NCBI RefSeq assembly: GCF_019049675.1 | Contig: NZ_JAFMOW010000064.1 | Span: 1-64,000, forward strand | DNA: 64,000 nt | Origin: Rahnella bonaserana | GTDB taxonomy: Bacteria; Pseudomonadota; Gammaproteobacteria; Enterobacterales; Enterobacteriaceae | Direction of reading: 5' to 3' | Shown here: piece by piece, positions 35,657-45,400 of the stretch | Layout: each line of letters starts with the position of its first letter | Position numbering within the stretch: the first letter of the stretch is position 1 | Made by a program: the position numbers and the translations under genes | The notes under the pieces: generated by a model | What the model saw: only the letters and a program-made list of their open reading frames with translations | Told to the model about the DNA's origin: nothing | Database searches by the model: none

Positions 35657-37087
35657 ATGAAGTTTGATTATCTGTTCAGAAACGTTACGGTCATTGATGG
35701 CAGCGGAGGGGAACAATACCGCGCCGATGTTGCAGTGCAGGGTGACCGTATCGCTGAAATTGCGCCGGCAATCCGTGGTCAGGCTGTGCATGAAATCGAC
35801 GGTACCGGCCGCGTGCTGGCGCCGGGATTTATTGACGTGCATACACACGACGACATCAATGTGATCCGGCTGCCGGAGTATCTGCCTAAGATCAGTCAGG
35901 GCATTACTACGGTGATTGTTGGCAACTGCGGTATCAGTGCAGCCACGGCGACCATTAAAGGCCACGTGCCAGACCCGATGAATTTACTCGGTGAGGCGAA
36001 GCATTTTATCTACCCGACGGTAAGCGCTTACGCTCAGGCCGTTGAGCAGGCGAGACCGGCGATTAACGTCGGTACGCTTATCGGCCACACGGCATTGCGT
36101 AATAACCATATGGATGACCTGTTACGCACCGCGACGGCAGAAGAAATAAGCGGGATGCGCGCAGAGCTCAGACTGGCGTTGCAGCAGGGTGCTTTGGGGC
36201 TGAGCACCGGCCTGGCTTATTCTTCGGCATTTCACTCTTCGACGGAAGAAGTGATGGCGCTGGCAGAGGAACTCGCTGCACAGAAGGGCATCTATACCAC
36301 GCATTTGCGTTCCGAGTTTGAGCCGATTCTTGAGGCACTCGATGAGGCGTTTCGCATTGGTCGTCACGGCAACGTGCCGGTGGTGGTGTCCCACCACAAA
36401 TGTGCCGGAGCGAAGAACTGGGGCCGTACGGTGGAAACTCTGAAGCTGTTCGATAAAGTGCGCGAAACGCAGGATGTCTCCTGCGATTGCTACCCGTATT
36501 CGGCCAGCTCTTCTACGCTGGATCTCAAACAAATCACCGACGAGTTTGAAATAGTTATCACCTGGTCAGAGCCGCATCCGGAAGTGGCCGGGCAGTCGTT
36601 ACAGCAGATTGCGCAAAGCTGGTCGATGTCACTACACGACGCTGGAAAATTACTGATGCCCGCCGGAGCCATTTACTACAACATGGACGAGCGCGATGTC
36701 CGGCGCGTGCTGAGTTATCCGGTCACGATGGTGGGTTCCGACGGACTGCCAAACGACCCGATGCCGCATCCACGTCTGTGGGGCGCATTTCCCCGGGTGC
36801 TTGGCCATTACAGCCGCGACGAGAAACTTTTCCCGCTGACGGTGGCGATTCACAAGATGACGGGCATGTCCGCGGCGCGTTTCCAGCTTGCTGAACGCGG
36901 GCTGGTCAGACAGGGCTATTTCGCCGATCTGGTGATGTTCGACCCGCAAACCGTGCGCGATGTGGCCAGTTTTAGCGATCCCCAGCAGCCTGCGGCGGGT
37001 ATCGAAGCGGTGCTGGTCAACGGCGTAATGAGTTATGGACTGGATAAACAGGTTATCGGTCGCGCCGGGCGTTTTTTACGCCGGTAG
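35657..37087 (+). CDS. D-aminoacylase/N-acyl-D-amino-acid deacylase family amidohydrolase; candidate N-acetyl-amino-aldonate deacetylase
   Basis: 476 residues from ATG 35657 (MKFDYLFRNVTVIDG, AGGAA upstream); the frame is open from 35615. Amidohydrolase fold with metal ligands in FIDVHTHDD (HxH), TTHLRSE and VSHHKCAG, and the catalytic Asp in VGSDGLPND. The family hydrolyses N-acyl-D-amino acids and N-acetylated amino-sugar acids. With an ammonia-lyase-like PLP enzyme, DgoK and DgoA beside it, I infer deacetylation of an N-acetyl-2-amino-2-deoxy-aldonate as the first cytoplasmic step. A true D-aminoacylase is the alternative. It is the first gene of a five-gene operon. Confidence 0.82.
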   Translation: MKFDYLFRNVTVIDGSGGEQYRADVAVQGDRIAEIAPAIRGQAVHEIDGTGRVLAPGFIDVHTHDDINVIRLPEYLPKISQGITTVIVGNCGISAATATIKGHVPDPMNLLGEAKHFIYPTVSAYAQAVEQARPAINVGTLIGHTALRNNHMDDLLRTATAEEISGMRAELRLALQQGALGLSTGLAYSSAFHSSTEEVMALAEELAAQKGIYTTHLRSEFEPILEALDEAFRIGRHGNVPVVVSHHKCAGAKNWGRTVETLKLFDKVRETQDVSCDCYPYSASSSTLDLKQITDEFEIVITWSEPHPEVAGQSLQQIAQSWSMSLHDAGKLLMPAGAIYYNMDERDVRRVLSYPVTMVGSDGLPNDPMPHPRLWGAFPRVLGHYSRDEKLFPLTVAIHKMTGMSAARFQLAERGLVRQGYFADLVMFDPQTVRDVASFSDPQQPAAGIEAVLVNGVMSYGLDKQVIGRAGRFLRR

Positions 37088-37155
37088 AATTTTGCGGGGA
37101 GAGCCAGACGCTGTTCCCTGAGCACGCATTTATACAGTATGCATAAGGAGCAATG

Positions 37156-37551
37156 ATGAGTATTAAACGTTACGGAGTGGGCGGGAGTAAGGGAACGGGC
37201 GGTCAGTCATTGCCGTTTGCCAAAGCCGTAGAGGCGGGCGGCTGGCTTTATGTTTCCGGGCAAACACCGATGAAAGATGGCGAAGTAGTGGAAGGGGGCA
37301 TTATCGAGCAGTCGCGCCTGGCTATCCAAAACTGCGTGGACATCATGGAGAGCGCCGGCTACACCCTGGCGGATGTGGTGCATGTGAAGGTGTTCCTGAC
37401 CGATGCGCGTTATTTCCAGTCCTTTAACAAAGTGTTCAGCGAGTTTTTTTCCGCCCATCCTCCGGCCCGCGTCTGCTGTGTTGCGGATCTGGTGGTGGAT
37501 TGCAAAGTGGAAGTGGACCTGACCTGTTATAACGCTGAACGCGTGAAGTAA
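37156..37551 (+). CDS. RidA/YjgF family protein (enamine/imine deaminase)
   Basis: 131 residues from ATG 37156 (AAGGAG 5 bases upstream); ATG 37153 is possible. RidA proteins speed the hydrolysis of reactive enamine/imine intermediates released by PLP dehydratases. The RidA pattern is clear: WLYVSGQTP, DVVHVKVFLTD, and the C-terminal PARVCCVADLV with the carboxylate-binding Arg, then KVEVDLTCYN with the Glu. It lies between a deacylase and a transporter and next to a PLP enzyme, so it probably clears the 2-amino-acrylate-like intermediate of that reaction. Confidence 0.88.
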   Translation: MSIKRYGVGGSKGTGGQSLPFAKAVEAGGWLYVSGQTPMKDGEVVEGGIIEQSRLAIQNCVDIMESAGYTLADVVHVKVFLTDARYFQSFNKVFSEFFSAHPPARVCCVADLVVDCKVEVDLTCYNAERVK

Positions 37552-37564
37552 TTATTCCGTAATC

Positions 37565-37595
37565 AGGCCGGATGTCCTCTGCGTGCATCCGGCCT
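37565..37595 (+). terminator. Strong hairpin between the ridA-like and transporter genes
   Basis: Perfect 10-bp stem AGGCCGGATG / CATCCGGCCT with an 11-base loop, followed by AATAAAAG rather than a T run. It is more likely an attenuator or mRNA-stability hairpin than a full terminator. Confidence 0.5.
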
Positions 37596-37702
37596 AATAA
37601 AAGATATTTATAAATAATTCAGGTGCGCTACGAACGTGCCAACGGGCTTTCTTTGTCTTTTTTCAGGGAGCCATTGCAACTTAATTAATCTGGAAGTGAG
37701 CC

Positions 37703-39193
37703 ATGAATAATTATTCTTTTCTTATTTGGTTTGCAATATATGCATGCGCCATGATTACACTAGGCTGGTATGTGTCACGTAATCAGAAAAATGGCGATGA
37801 CTTTTTATTAGGCGGACGTTCATTACCCTTAATTTTGACGCTGGGATCCACCGTAGGCACGATGGTCGGTACGGGGTCGAGCGTCGGCGCGGTGGGCTTC
37901 GGTTACACCAACGGCTGGGCCGGCATGCTGTATGGTCTGGGCGGCGCGGTAGGTATTCTGCTGCTGGCCTGGTTGTTTGCGCCGGTGCGTAAAATGCGTT
38001 TTATGACTATGAGCGAAGAGATCTCTTATTACACTGGCGGCAATAGAATCATTAAGAATGTCGTGGCGATATTAATCTTTATTGCATCTATTGGCTGGCT
38101 TGGGGCGCATATTCTTGGCGGCGGATTATATCTGTCATGGGCAAGCGGAATTGATATTAATACGGCGAAAATTATTATTGCAGCAGCCTTTGTGGTTTAT
38201 GTCGGTATTGGTGGATATTCCGCAGTGGTATGGATTGATACCGTGCAGTCGTTAATTCTGTTTATCGGTTTTATCCTGATGGCAGCGCTGGCGGTACATC
38301 ACGTTGGTGGCTGGAGCCATATCCAGCAGGCCGTCGATCCGGCAAAACAAAGTCTGTTCGGGGTGGATAAACTCGGCATCCTGCCTGCTTTTTCTCTGGC
38401 AATGGTAATTGGCGTCGGGGTACTGGCCACGCCTTCCTACCGCCAGCGTATTTATTCCGCCAAAAACGTGGGCACGGTGCGTAAATCCTTTGTGATCACC
38501 GGTTTGCTCTATCTGGGCTTCTCCTTCCTGCCCGCGATCATTGGTATGGCCGCTTACACGATGAATCCGGCACTGGCAAACAGCGGCTTTGCCTTCCTGT
38601 TCGCCACCCAAGTTTTGCCACCTGTGCTGGGAATGGCAGTGCTGATTGCGGGAATGTCAGCCAACATGTCTTCGGGCAGTTCTGACGCGATTGCCGCCGT
38701 CTCTATCATGCTGCGTGACCTTTACACTCTGATCACCGGTCATATGCCTGCACCAGAAAAGGCCATCCGCATGTCGCGTATTTCCCTCGTGCTGGTGATC
38801 GGGCTGGCACTGATCTTCGCGCTGACCTCCAACGACATCATCAGCTACATCACCAAAATGATTTCGATGATCATGTCCGGCCTGTTTATCTGCTCAATAC
38901 TGGGGCGATTCTGGATACGTTTTAACTGGCAGGGTGCGATAGCTGCGCTGATTGGCGGCGCCGGGACCTCACTGGCGATGCTGGTAAACGACAGCTGGAT
39001 GAGTTTCTGGGGTAACCCGGTGGTGCCGTCTGTGTTGATGAGTCTGGGCTGCGCGCTGGTCGTGACGCTGGTAACACCGGCCAACAAAATGAGCCGCGAA
39101 GAGGCACTGGAGATGATAACCCGCGAACGCGAAAGCCAGCCTGAGCCGGTACCGGTGCCGTTGGGCAAACACGCGACCGGGAGTGCACGATGA
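37703..39193 (+). CDS. Sodium/solute symporter (SSS) family transporter
   Basis: 496 residues with about 13 hydrophobic helices (SFLIWFAIYACAMITLGWYV at the start). Family landmarks: GGRSLPLILTLGSTVGTMVG, the helix with GVGVLATPSYRQRIYSAK, and AVLIAGMSANMSSGSSDAIAAVSIMLRDLY with the sodium-binding Ser run. It imports a solute with Na+, here presumably the N-acetylated sugar acid or D-amino acid substrate of the surrounding enzymes. Its stop overlaps the dgoK start by 4 bases. Confidence 0.88.
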   Translation: MNNYSFLIWFAIYACAMITLGWYVSRNQKNGDDFLLGGRSLPLILTLGSTVGTMVGTGSSVGAVGFGYTNGWAGMLYGLGGAVGILLLAWLFAPVRKMRFMTMSEEISYYTGGNRIIKNVVAILIFIASIGWLGAHILGGGLYLSWASGIDINTAKIIIAAAFVVYVGIGGYSAVVWIDTVQSLILFIGFILMAALAVHHVGGWSHIQQAVDPAKQSLFGVDKLGILPAFSLAMVIGVGVLATPSYRQRIYSAKNVGTVRKSFVITGLLYLGFSFLPAIIGMAAYTMNPALANSGFAFLFATQVLPPVLGMAVLIAGMSANMSSGSSDAIAAVSIMLRDLYTLITGHMPAPEKAIRMSRISLVLVIGLALIFALTSNDIISYITKMISMIMSGLFICSILGRFWIRFNWQGAIAALIGGAGTSLAMLVNDSWMSFWGNPVVPSVLMSLGCALVVTLVTPANKMSREEALEMITRERESQPEPVPVPLGKHATGSAR

Positions 39194-40053
39194 GCGGGGA
39201 TTATATTGCCGTTGACTGGGGATCATCGCATCTGCGCGCCTGGTTATACCTGGACGGGCAGTGCGCGGATAGCCTGCAACTACCTTATGGCATCAGCCGG
39301 CTGGTGGATCAAACCGTCCGTGAGGTATTCGCGCAATATATCCAGCCGTGGCGTGGTAAGGAAGTTCTTCCCGTGCTAATGGCCGGCATGGTCGGCAGCG
39401 ATGCAGGCTGGCACACGGTGCCTTATCTGGCTTGCCCGGTGTCGTTACAAACATTGAGCGCGCAACTTTTTGAGGTCGCCCCGCAGATCTGGATTGTGCC
39501 GGGCCTGAATACGCCGCACAACGTCATGCGCGGTGAAGAAACACAGTTGCTCGGCGCGATGCAGTTGGCGCCTGACACCTGTTACGTTCTGCCCGGTACG
39601 CACAGCAAATGGGTGCAGGTAGCAGAGGGGGCGCTCAGCGGGTTCACCACGGCGATGACGGGCGAACTGTATCACCTGCTGATGCAGCATTCCCTGATTG
39701 GCAGAGGCTTAACTTCACAGCACGATGATGACCGGGCGTTTGAAGCTGGCCTGCAACGCGGGCTGGAATCGCCCGCATTAGTGAACAGGCTGTTTGAAGC
39801 GCGTGCGCGGCGGGTACTTGGGGAACTGGATCCGGGATCGGTCGGCGACTGGTTGTCCGGGCTGCTGATTGGTGCGGAAGTGGAGGCAATGCGCAGTGAA
39901 TTATCCGTCAGTCAGGTCACTCTGGTCGGGAGTGAATCGCTGTGTCGTCGTTACTGGCTGGCCTGTGAGCAGGCGGGCATAACGGTGAATGAAATTGCGG
40001 GTGACACCGCTTTCCAGCAGGGAATAAGGAGCATTCTTGATGCACGACGCTAA
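39190..40053 (+). CDS. dgoK: 2-dehydro-3-deoxygalactonokinase DgoK
   Basis: 287 residues, the size of E. coli DgoK. N-terminal phosphate loop YIAVDWGSSHLRAWL, then LMAGMVGSDAGWH and the conserved PGTHSKWVQV and GELYHLLMQHSLIGR blocks. It phosphorylates 2-keto-3-deoxygalactonate at C6 with ATP. Here it is embedded with a deacetylase and a PLP lyase instead of the galactonate dehydratase (DgoD) of the usual dgo operon. That points to a different source of its substrate. It overlaps dgoA by 14 bases. Confidence 0.92.
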   Translation: MSGDYIAVDWGSSHLRAWLYLDGQCADSLQLPYGISRLVDQTVREVFAQYIQPWRGKEVLPVLMAGMVGSDAGWHTVPYLACPVSLQTLSAQLFEVAPQIWIVPGLNTPHNVMRGEETQLLGAMQLAPDTCYVLPGTHSKWVQVAEGALSGFTTAMTGELYHLLMQHSLIGRGLTSQHDDDRAFEAGLQRGLESPALVNRLFEARARRVLGELDPGSVGDWLSGLLIGAEVEAMRSELSVSQVTLVGSESLCRRYWLACEQAGITVNEIAGDTAFQQGIRSILDARR

Positions 40054-40642
40054 ACTTTTGGTCGCGATTTTGCGCGGCATTTATCCTCACGAGACCATTG
40101 ATCATGTCGGCGCACTGATTGAAGAGGGCTTCCGCTACATTGAGATCCCGCTGAACTCGCCGGACTGGCAGAAAAGTATCGCTGAAATGGTCACGCGTTA
40201 CGGCGACTCGGCGTGCATCGGAGCGGGAACGGTGCTGAAGGTTGAACAGGTTGATTTTCTGGCAAAGATCGGGGCAAAGCTGGTGGTGACGCCGAATACG
40301 CAGCCCAGGGTGATCCGTCGGGCTGTCGATGCCGGAATGTGGGTTTGTGCCGGTTGCGCCACCGCTACCGAAGCGTTTACCGCTCTGGAAGCCGGGGCAC
40401 AATGGCTGAAGATTTTCCCCTCGGCGGCATTCGGACCGGCGTACATTTCCTCCCTGAAGGCGGTGTTACCGCCGGAAGTCCCGGTGCTGGCGGTGGGAGG
40501 GGTCACGCCGGAAAATCTGGCGGAATATTTACGTGCCGGTTGTGCCGGGGCAGGGCTCGGCGGCGATCTGTATCGTGCTGGTCAGGATGTCGAAACCACC
40601 CGCCTTCAGGCACGGCGGTTTATGGCAGCATGGCGTAGTTAA
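40040..40642 (+). CDS. dgoA: 2-dehydro-3-deoxy-6-phosphogalactonate aldolase DgoA
   Basis: 200 residues from ATG 40040 (AAGGAG 8 bases upstream, inside dgoK). Class I aldolase of the KDPG/KDPGal family. Glu of YIEIPLNSPDW, the Schiff-base Lys in AQWLKIFPSAAFGP and the phosphate-binding AVGGVTPENLAEY and GAGLGGDLYRAG are intact. It is clearly closer to DgoA than to Eda. The products are pyruvate and D-glyceraldehyde-3-phosphate. It is the last gene of the operon. Confidence 0.93.
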   Translation: MHDAKLLVAILRGIYPHETIDHVGALIEEGFRYIEIPLNSPDWQKSIAEMVTRYGDSACIGAGTVLKVEQVDFLAKIGAKLVVTPNTQPRVIRRAVDAGMWVCAGCATATEAFTALEAGAQWLKIFPSAAFGPAYISSLKAVLPPEVPVLAVGGVTPENLAEYLRAGCAGAGLGGDLYRAGQDVETTRLQARRFMAAWRS

Positions 40643-40670
40643 AACCCTGATAAGCGCACGTCACCTTTTC

Positions 40671-41534
40671 CTAATCCCCCAACGGCTGGCGGTCCACGCC
40701 GCCCCGATGCCCGTCAAGCGCAAGCTTAATGCGTCTCAGACGGTCTTTTGCCTGTGTTTTGTTGGCCATCGCCAGTTCGGTGGCCAGCACATCAATCATC
40801 GCCAGCATGGCGTAGCGTGAAGTACTTGGCTTAAAAATGTAGTCATTTTCCCGCACGATCAGCGGCAGCACGATGTCGGCATTGGCCCCCAGGGGGGAAT
40901 CCTGCGTAGTAATGGCGATGACTTTGGCCCCGTACTGCCGGGCTATCGCCACACTCTCAATGATTTCCGGGGTGTAACCTCCCAGCGAGAGCGCAAGTAC
41001 CACATCGTTTGGCGCAACGGCTGAGCACATCATACGCACCAGCAGGCCATCGCTCTGGCTCACCACCGGCAGGCCAAGGCGGAACAGGCGGTACTGGACT
41101 TCCTGAGCGCAAATCGTTGAGCCACCGCCCATGCCAATTGCCAGAATTTGCCGGGCATTACTGAGCCATCCGACCACTTTTTTGAGTGAATCCGGGTTGA
41201 GTGCGCGCCGGTTGATGTCAAGCACATTAATGATTGTTTCGTAGATCCCCTGAACGCCGTCCAAATCCGGCACGTCCAGAATAAAACGCTGACCTACCGC
41301 CAGTGACTGCGCGAGTTTTACTTTCAGTTCACGCACATCTTTGCAGCCGATAGCGCGCGCAAAGCGGGTGACCGACGCCTGGCTTGTCCCGGTAAGATGC
41401 GCCATTTCTGCAATCGGCAGCGTGGAGGCAAACTGCACGTCATCCAGAATAAATTGCGCGATACGCTTTTCCGTCGCGGTAAGCTCCACAAAGCGGTCGG
41501 TGATGCAGGAAATAATGTCGATGGAGAAGGCCAT
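40671..41534 (-). CDS. RpiR family regulator with SIS domain
   Basis: 287 residues from ATG 41534 (MAFSIDIISC, GAGA upstream); an ATG at 41579 is possible. N-terminal RpiR HTH (about 5-75: LTATEKRIAQFILDD, MAHLTGTSQASVTRFARAIG) and a C-terminal SIS phosphosugar-binding domain (about 120-255: LAIGMGGGSTICAQE, VLALSLGGYTPEIIE). RpiR/HexR-type regulators sense phosphorylated sugar or sugar-acid intermediates. It is convergent with dgoA, so I infer it controls this catabolic operon, with KDPGal or a similar phosphate as a possible ligand. Confidence 0.88.
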   Translation of the reverse strand: MAFSIDIISCITDRFVELTATEKRIAQFILDDVQFASTLPIAEMAHLTGTSQASVTRFARAIGCKDVRELKVKLAQSLAVGQRFILDVPDLDGVQGIYETIINVLDINRRALNPDSLKKVVGWLSNARQILAIGMGGGSTICAQEVQYRLFRLGLPVVSQSDGLLVRMMCSAVAPNDVVLALSLGGYTPEIIESVAIARQYGAKVIAITTQDSPLGANADIVLPLIVRENDYIFKPSTSRYAMLAMIDVLATELAMANKTQAKDRLRRIKLALDGHRGGVDRQPLGD

Positions 41535-41918
41535 TGCGCGTCTCTGAAGGGTAAGTGAATAGCTGATACTTTGTACCATAAATACGCATACAGGAGTATC
41601 GCGGCAGCCAGAAAGGGGTGTGATGAACGTGGTGATATATTTTGGTTAAGTAGCAGAGACTATTTCCGCTTAAAAATCCCACAAACTCTTGCCTGATCCT
41701 ACTGGATTTTCTTACAAGCGCTTGAATTTAAAGAGGTGAAAAGGGGAATTTAACAGGGCTATTTATTAAGCGATTCGTGCCCTACATGATTGAAATGTAT
41801 TGATAAATCGCATGTACAACGGCGTGTGTTTTTGTTATATTATTGACCAGATCACGGACAGGGTAATTCCTCTGTGATAGGGTGCTTAACCTAAGACTTG
41901 GTTTCTCAGGACAATGAC

Positions 41919-42404
41919 ATGTTAGATTATCGCTTTCCGACAGCAATGCAGATGGTGTTTTGTATCGCTCAGTCCCAAAAGGCTGAACAGCGCTGCACCA
42001 GTGCGATTTTAGCAACGGGTCTGGAAGCCAACTCCAGTTTTATCCGCAAACTGATGGTGCCGCTGACGCAACACGGCATTATCGTTTCCACGCTTGGCCG
42101 CACTGGCTCGATCACTCTGGGTCGTCCGGCAGAAGAAATTTCCCTGCGTGATATTTATTGCGCGGTGATAGAAGACAAGCGCCTGTGGGCCGCTCGTCCT
42201 GATGTTCCTGCCCGTTGTGTTGTCAGTGCCAATGCTTGTACGTATTTCAAAAATATCGTTAACGAAGCAGAAGAAGCCTCCTTTCAGGTTCTGGCGCGCC
42301 ACACGGTCGCAGATGCTTTGGCGGAATTTGAGCGCGGTGGCAAATACAAATGCACCAAGGACTTAGCCGCGGAGTATTCAGAAGGTTCGGCCTGCTCTAA
42401 ATAG
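41919..42404 (+). CDS. oqxR: Rrf2 family regulator, OqxR-like
   Basis: 161 residues from ATG 41919 (AGGA upstream). Rrf2-type winged HTH: MLDYRFPTAMQMVFCIA, SAILATGLEANSSFIRKLMVPL and GIIVSTLGRTGSITLGRPAEEISLRDIYCAV. The tail has several Cys but not the spaced three-Cys iron-sulfur set of IscR. It is convergent with oqxB, the place of OqxR, the repressor of the OqxAB pump, in Klebsiella. I assign it on sequence type plus position. It probably acts at one of the palindromes between oqxA and rarA. Confidence 0.8.
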   Translation: MLDYRFPTAMQMVFCIAQSQKAEQRCTSAILATGLEANSSFIRKLMVPLTQHGIIVSTLGRTGSITLGRPAEEISLRDIYCAVIEDKRLWAARPDVPARCVVSANACTYFKNIVNEAEEASFQVLARHTVADALAEFERGGKYKCTKDLAAEYSEGSACSK

Positions 42405-42448
42405 CGTTCAACGTTTCTTCCGCGAAAACCAAAAACAAGCACAAAAAA

Positions 42449-42475
42449 AAGCCGGGATATTTTCCCGGCTTTTTG
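42449..42475. terminator. Bidirectional terminator between oqxR and oqxB
   Basis: AGCCGGGA-TATTT-TCCCGGCT with an A run on the left and TTTTT on the right. Confidence 0.9.
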
Positions 42476-42491
42476 CATTCTGATTTTCAGA

Positions 42492-45400
42492 TCAGGCAGT
42501 TTGTGTTTCCACGACGACTTTCTTACGCGTCACCAGCTTTCGCAGCGCCACATAGAATACCGGCGTCAGGAACAGCCCGAACAACGTTACGCCCAGCATA
42601 CCGGAGAACACGGTAATCCCCGTCACTCCGCGTACTTCCGCGCCGGCACCGTGTCCCAGGATCAGCGGTATGGTCCCTGCGATGAACGCAATTGACGTCA
42701 TCACGATAGGTCGCAGACGCAGACGACATGCCTCAAGGGCCGATTCAATAATCCCTTTGCCCTGTATTTCCAGCTCACGGGCGAATTCGACGATAAGAAT
42801 CGCGTTCTTACAGGCAAGCCCCATCAGCACCACCAGCCCGACCTGCACGAACACGTTGTTATCGCCACCGGTCAGCCAGACGCCGAACAGCGCAGACAGC
42901 ATGGTCATCGGAACAATCAGAATGACCGCCAGCGGCAGCGTCCAGCTTTCATACAAGGCCGCCAGCACCAGAAACGCCAGCAATACCGACATCGGGAACA
43001 CGATCAGCGCCGCATTTCCTTGTGTCGATTGCTGATAACTCAGATCGGTCCACTCGATATTCATCCCGTTCGGCAGCAAATTTTTAGACATCGCGGTCAG
43101 CTCCGTCATCGCCTGTGCAGAAGACAGCACGCGCGGATCAGCGTCGCCAATCAGGTCTGCCGCCGGGTAACCGTTATAGCGGATCACCGGATCAGGTCCG
43201 TACGTGGTGGTGATATTCAGCATACTGCCGATTGGCACCATTTCGCCTTTATCGTTACGTGTACGCAGATTGGCGATATCTTCCACGCTGTCACGGAACT
43301 GACCATCGGCCTGCGCCATGACTTTCCAGGTACGTCCAAAACGGTTGAAGTCATTGATATACGACGACCCGAGATAAACCTGCAACGTGCTGAACAGATC
43401 ATCAAGGGATACGCCCTGAGCCTTAGCCTTATCGCGGTCAATATGCGCATCCAGCTGAGGCACGTTGGCCTGGTAAGAGGAAATCGGATAACCCATTCCA
43501 GGCGTCTGCATAATCGCACCGGACATCGTATTGATCGCCGTCTGCAACGCGCCATAGCCTAGTCCTGCGCGATCCTGCACATACAGTGAATAACCTGAAC
43601 CCTGACCTAATCCGAGGATTGGCGGTGGCATAATCGAGAAGGCAAAACCTTCCTGAATCTGCGAGATCTTGGCGTTGATTTCCGCGTTAATCTCCGCCGC
43701 CGTTCGGGTACGTTCGCTCAGTGGCTTAAGCGCGAAGAACACCGTGCCGGTATTTGGCGTGTTAGTGAACTGCAGCGCATTCAGACCGGGGAAGGCCACC
43801 GCATCAATCACCCCGTCAGTACTCAGTCCCAGGGCGCTGATTTTGCGGATCACCGCGTCAGTGCGCGACAGCGAAGCTCCTTCAGGCATCTTCACACCGG
43901 CGATCAGATACAGTTTATCCTGCGTCGGAATAAAGCCGCCCGGCACCGCTTTGAACATAAACGCTGCCGCACACAACAGCAGAACGTAAACACCAAAGAC
44001 AGCACCACGACGCCCAAGCGTTTTTGACACCGCATTCTGATAACGATGAGAACTGGCATTAAAGAAACGGTTGAACGGACGGAAAATCCAGCCGAACAGA
44101 CGGTCGATCAAACGTGACGGCATGTCTTTCGGCGCGCCATGCGCTTTGAGCAACAGTGCCGCCAGCGCAGGGGAGAGCGTCAGCGAGTTGATGGCGGAAA
44201 TCACGGTAGAAATCGCGATAGTCACCGCAAATTGCTTGTAGAACTGGCCGGTTACGCCGGAGAGAAACGCCATTGGCACAAAGACTGCACACAACACCAG
44301 CGCAATCGCAATGATCGGTCCGGAAACTTCCCGCATCGCCTGATGCGCGGCGTCACGCGGAGCAAGTCCTTCCTCGATATTTCGCTCGACGTTTTCCACC
44401 ACCACAATGGCGTCATCGACGACTATCCCTATCGCCAGCACCAGCCCGAACAGGCTTAACGTATTGAGCGAGAATCCGAGCAGATACAAAATACTGAACG
44501 TCCCGATGACTGAAATCGGTACGGCCAGTAATGGAATGATCGACGCGCGCCAGGTTTGCAGGAATAAGATAACCACCAGCACCACCAGCACCACGGCTTC
44601 GAGCAGCGTATGGACAACGGCGCTGATCGAATCACGCACAAACACCGTCGGATCATACGGCGCCCGCCAGGTCATGCCTTCCGGGAAGCGGGTGGCCAGT
44701 TCGTTCATCTTGGCGCGCACCGCGTCAGACAAATCAATGGCGTTGGCGCCAGGTGACTGGAAAATACCAATGCCCACAGCATCTTTATTATTCAGCTGCG
44801 AGCGCAGCGCATAACTGCCGGAGCCCATTTCGATACGCGCGACATCCCTCAGACGAACGATTTCACCATTATCACCGCTTTTCAGGATGATTTTGCCGAA
44901 CTCGTCTTCGTCTTTAAGACGCCCCTGCGCATTGATAGACAGCAGATAATCACTGTCTTTTGGCATTGGCTCTGCGCCAAGCTGACCGGCAGAAACCTGC
45001 ACGTTCTGCTCCTGCATGGCTTTCACCACATCCGACGCCGTCAGGCCACGGGCCGCAACTTTGTTCGGGTCAAGCCATACTCGCATGGCATATTCGCCGG
45101 CACCAAAAATCTGGATCTGCCCGACACCCGGTAAACGCGCCAGCTCATCTTTCACCTTCAGCGTGGCGTAGTTGCTCAGATACAGGGAATCATATTTGCC
45201 GGAAGGGGACACCAGATGCACCACCAGCGTTAATGTCGGCGATTGTTTCTGAGTGGTCACTCCCTGGCGACGCACATCTTCAGGAAGACGTGCTTCCGCC
45301 TGCGCCACACGGTTTTGTACCTGAACCTGTGCCTGATCCGGATCGGTACCCGGACGGAAGGTGACTGTCGTCACCAGCACGCCGTCAGAACCGGCGACAG

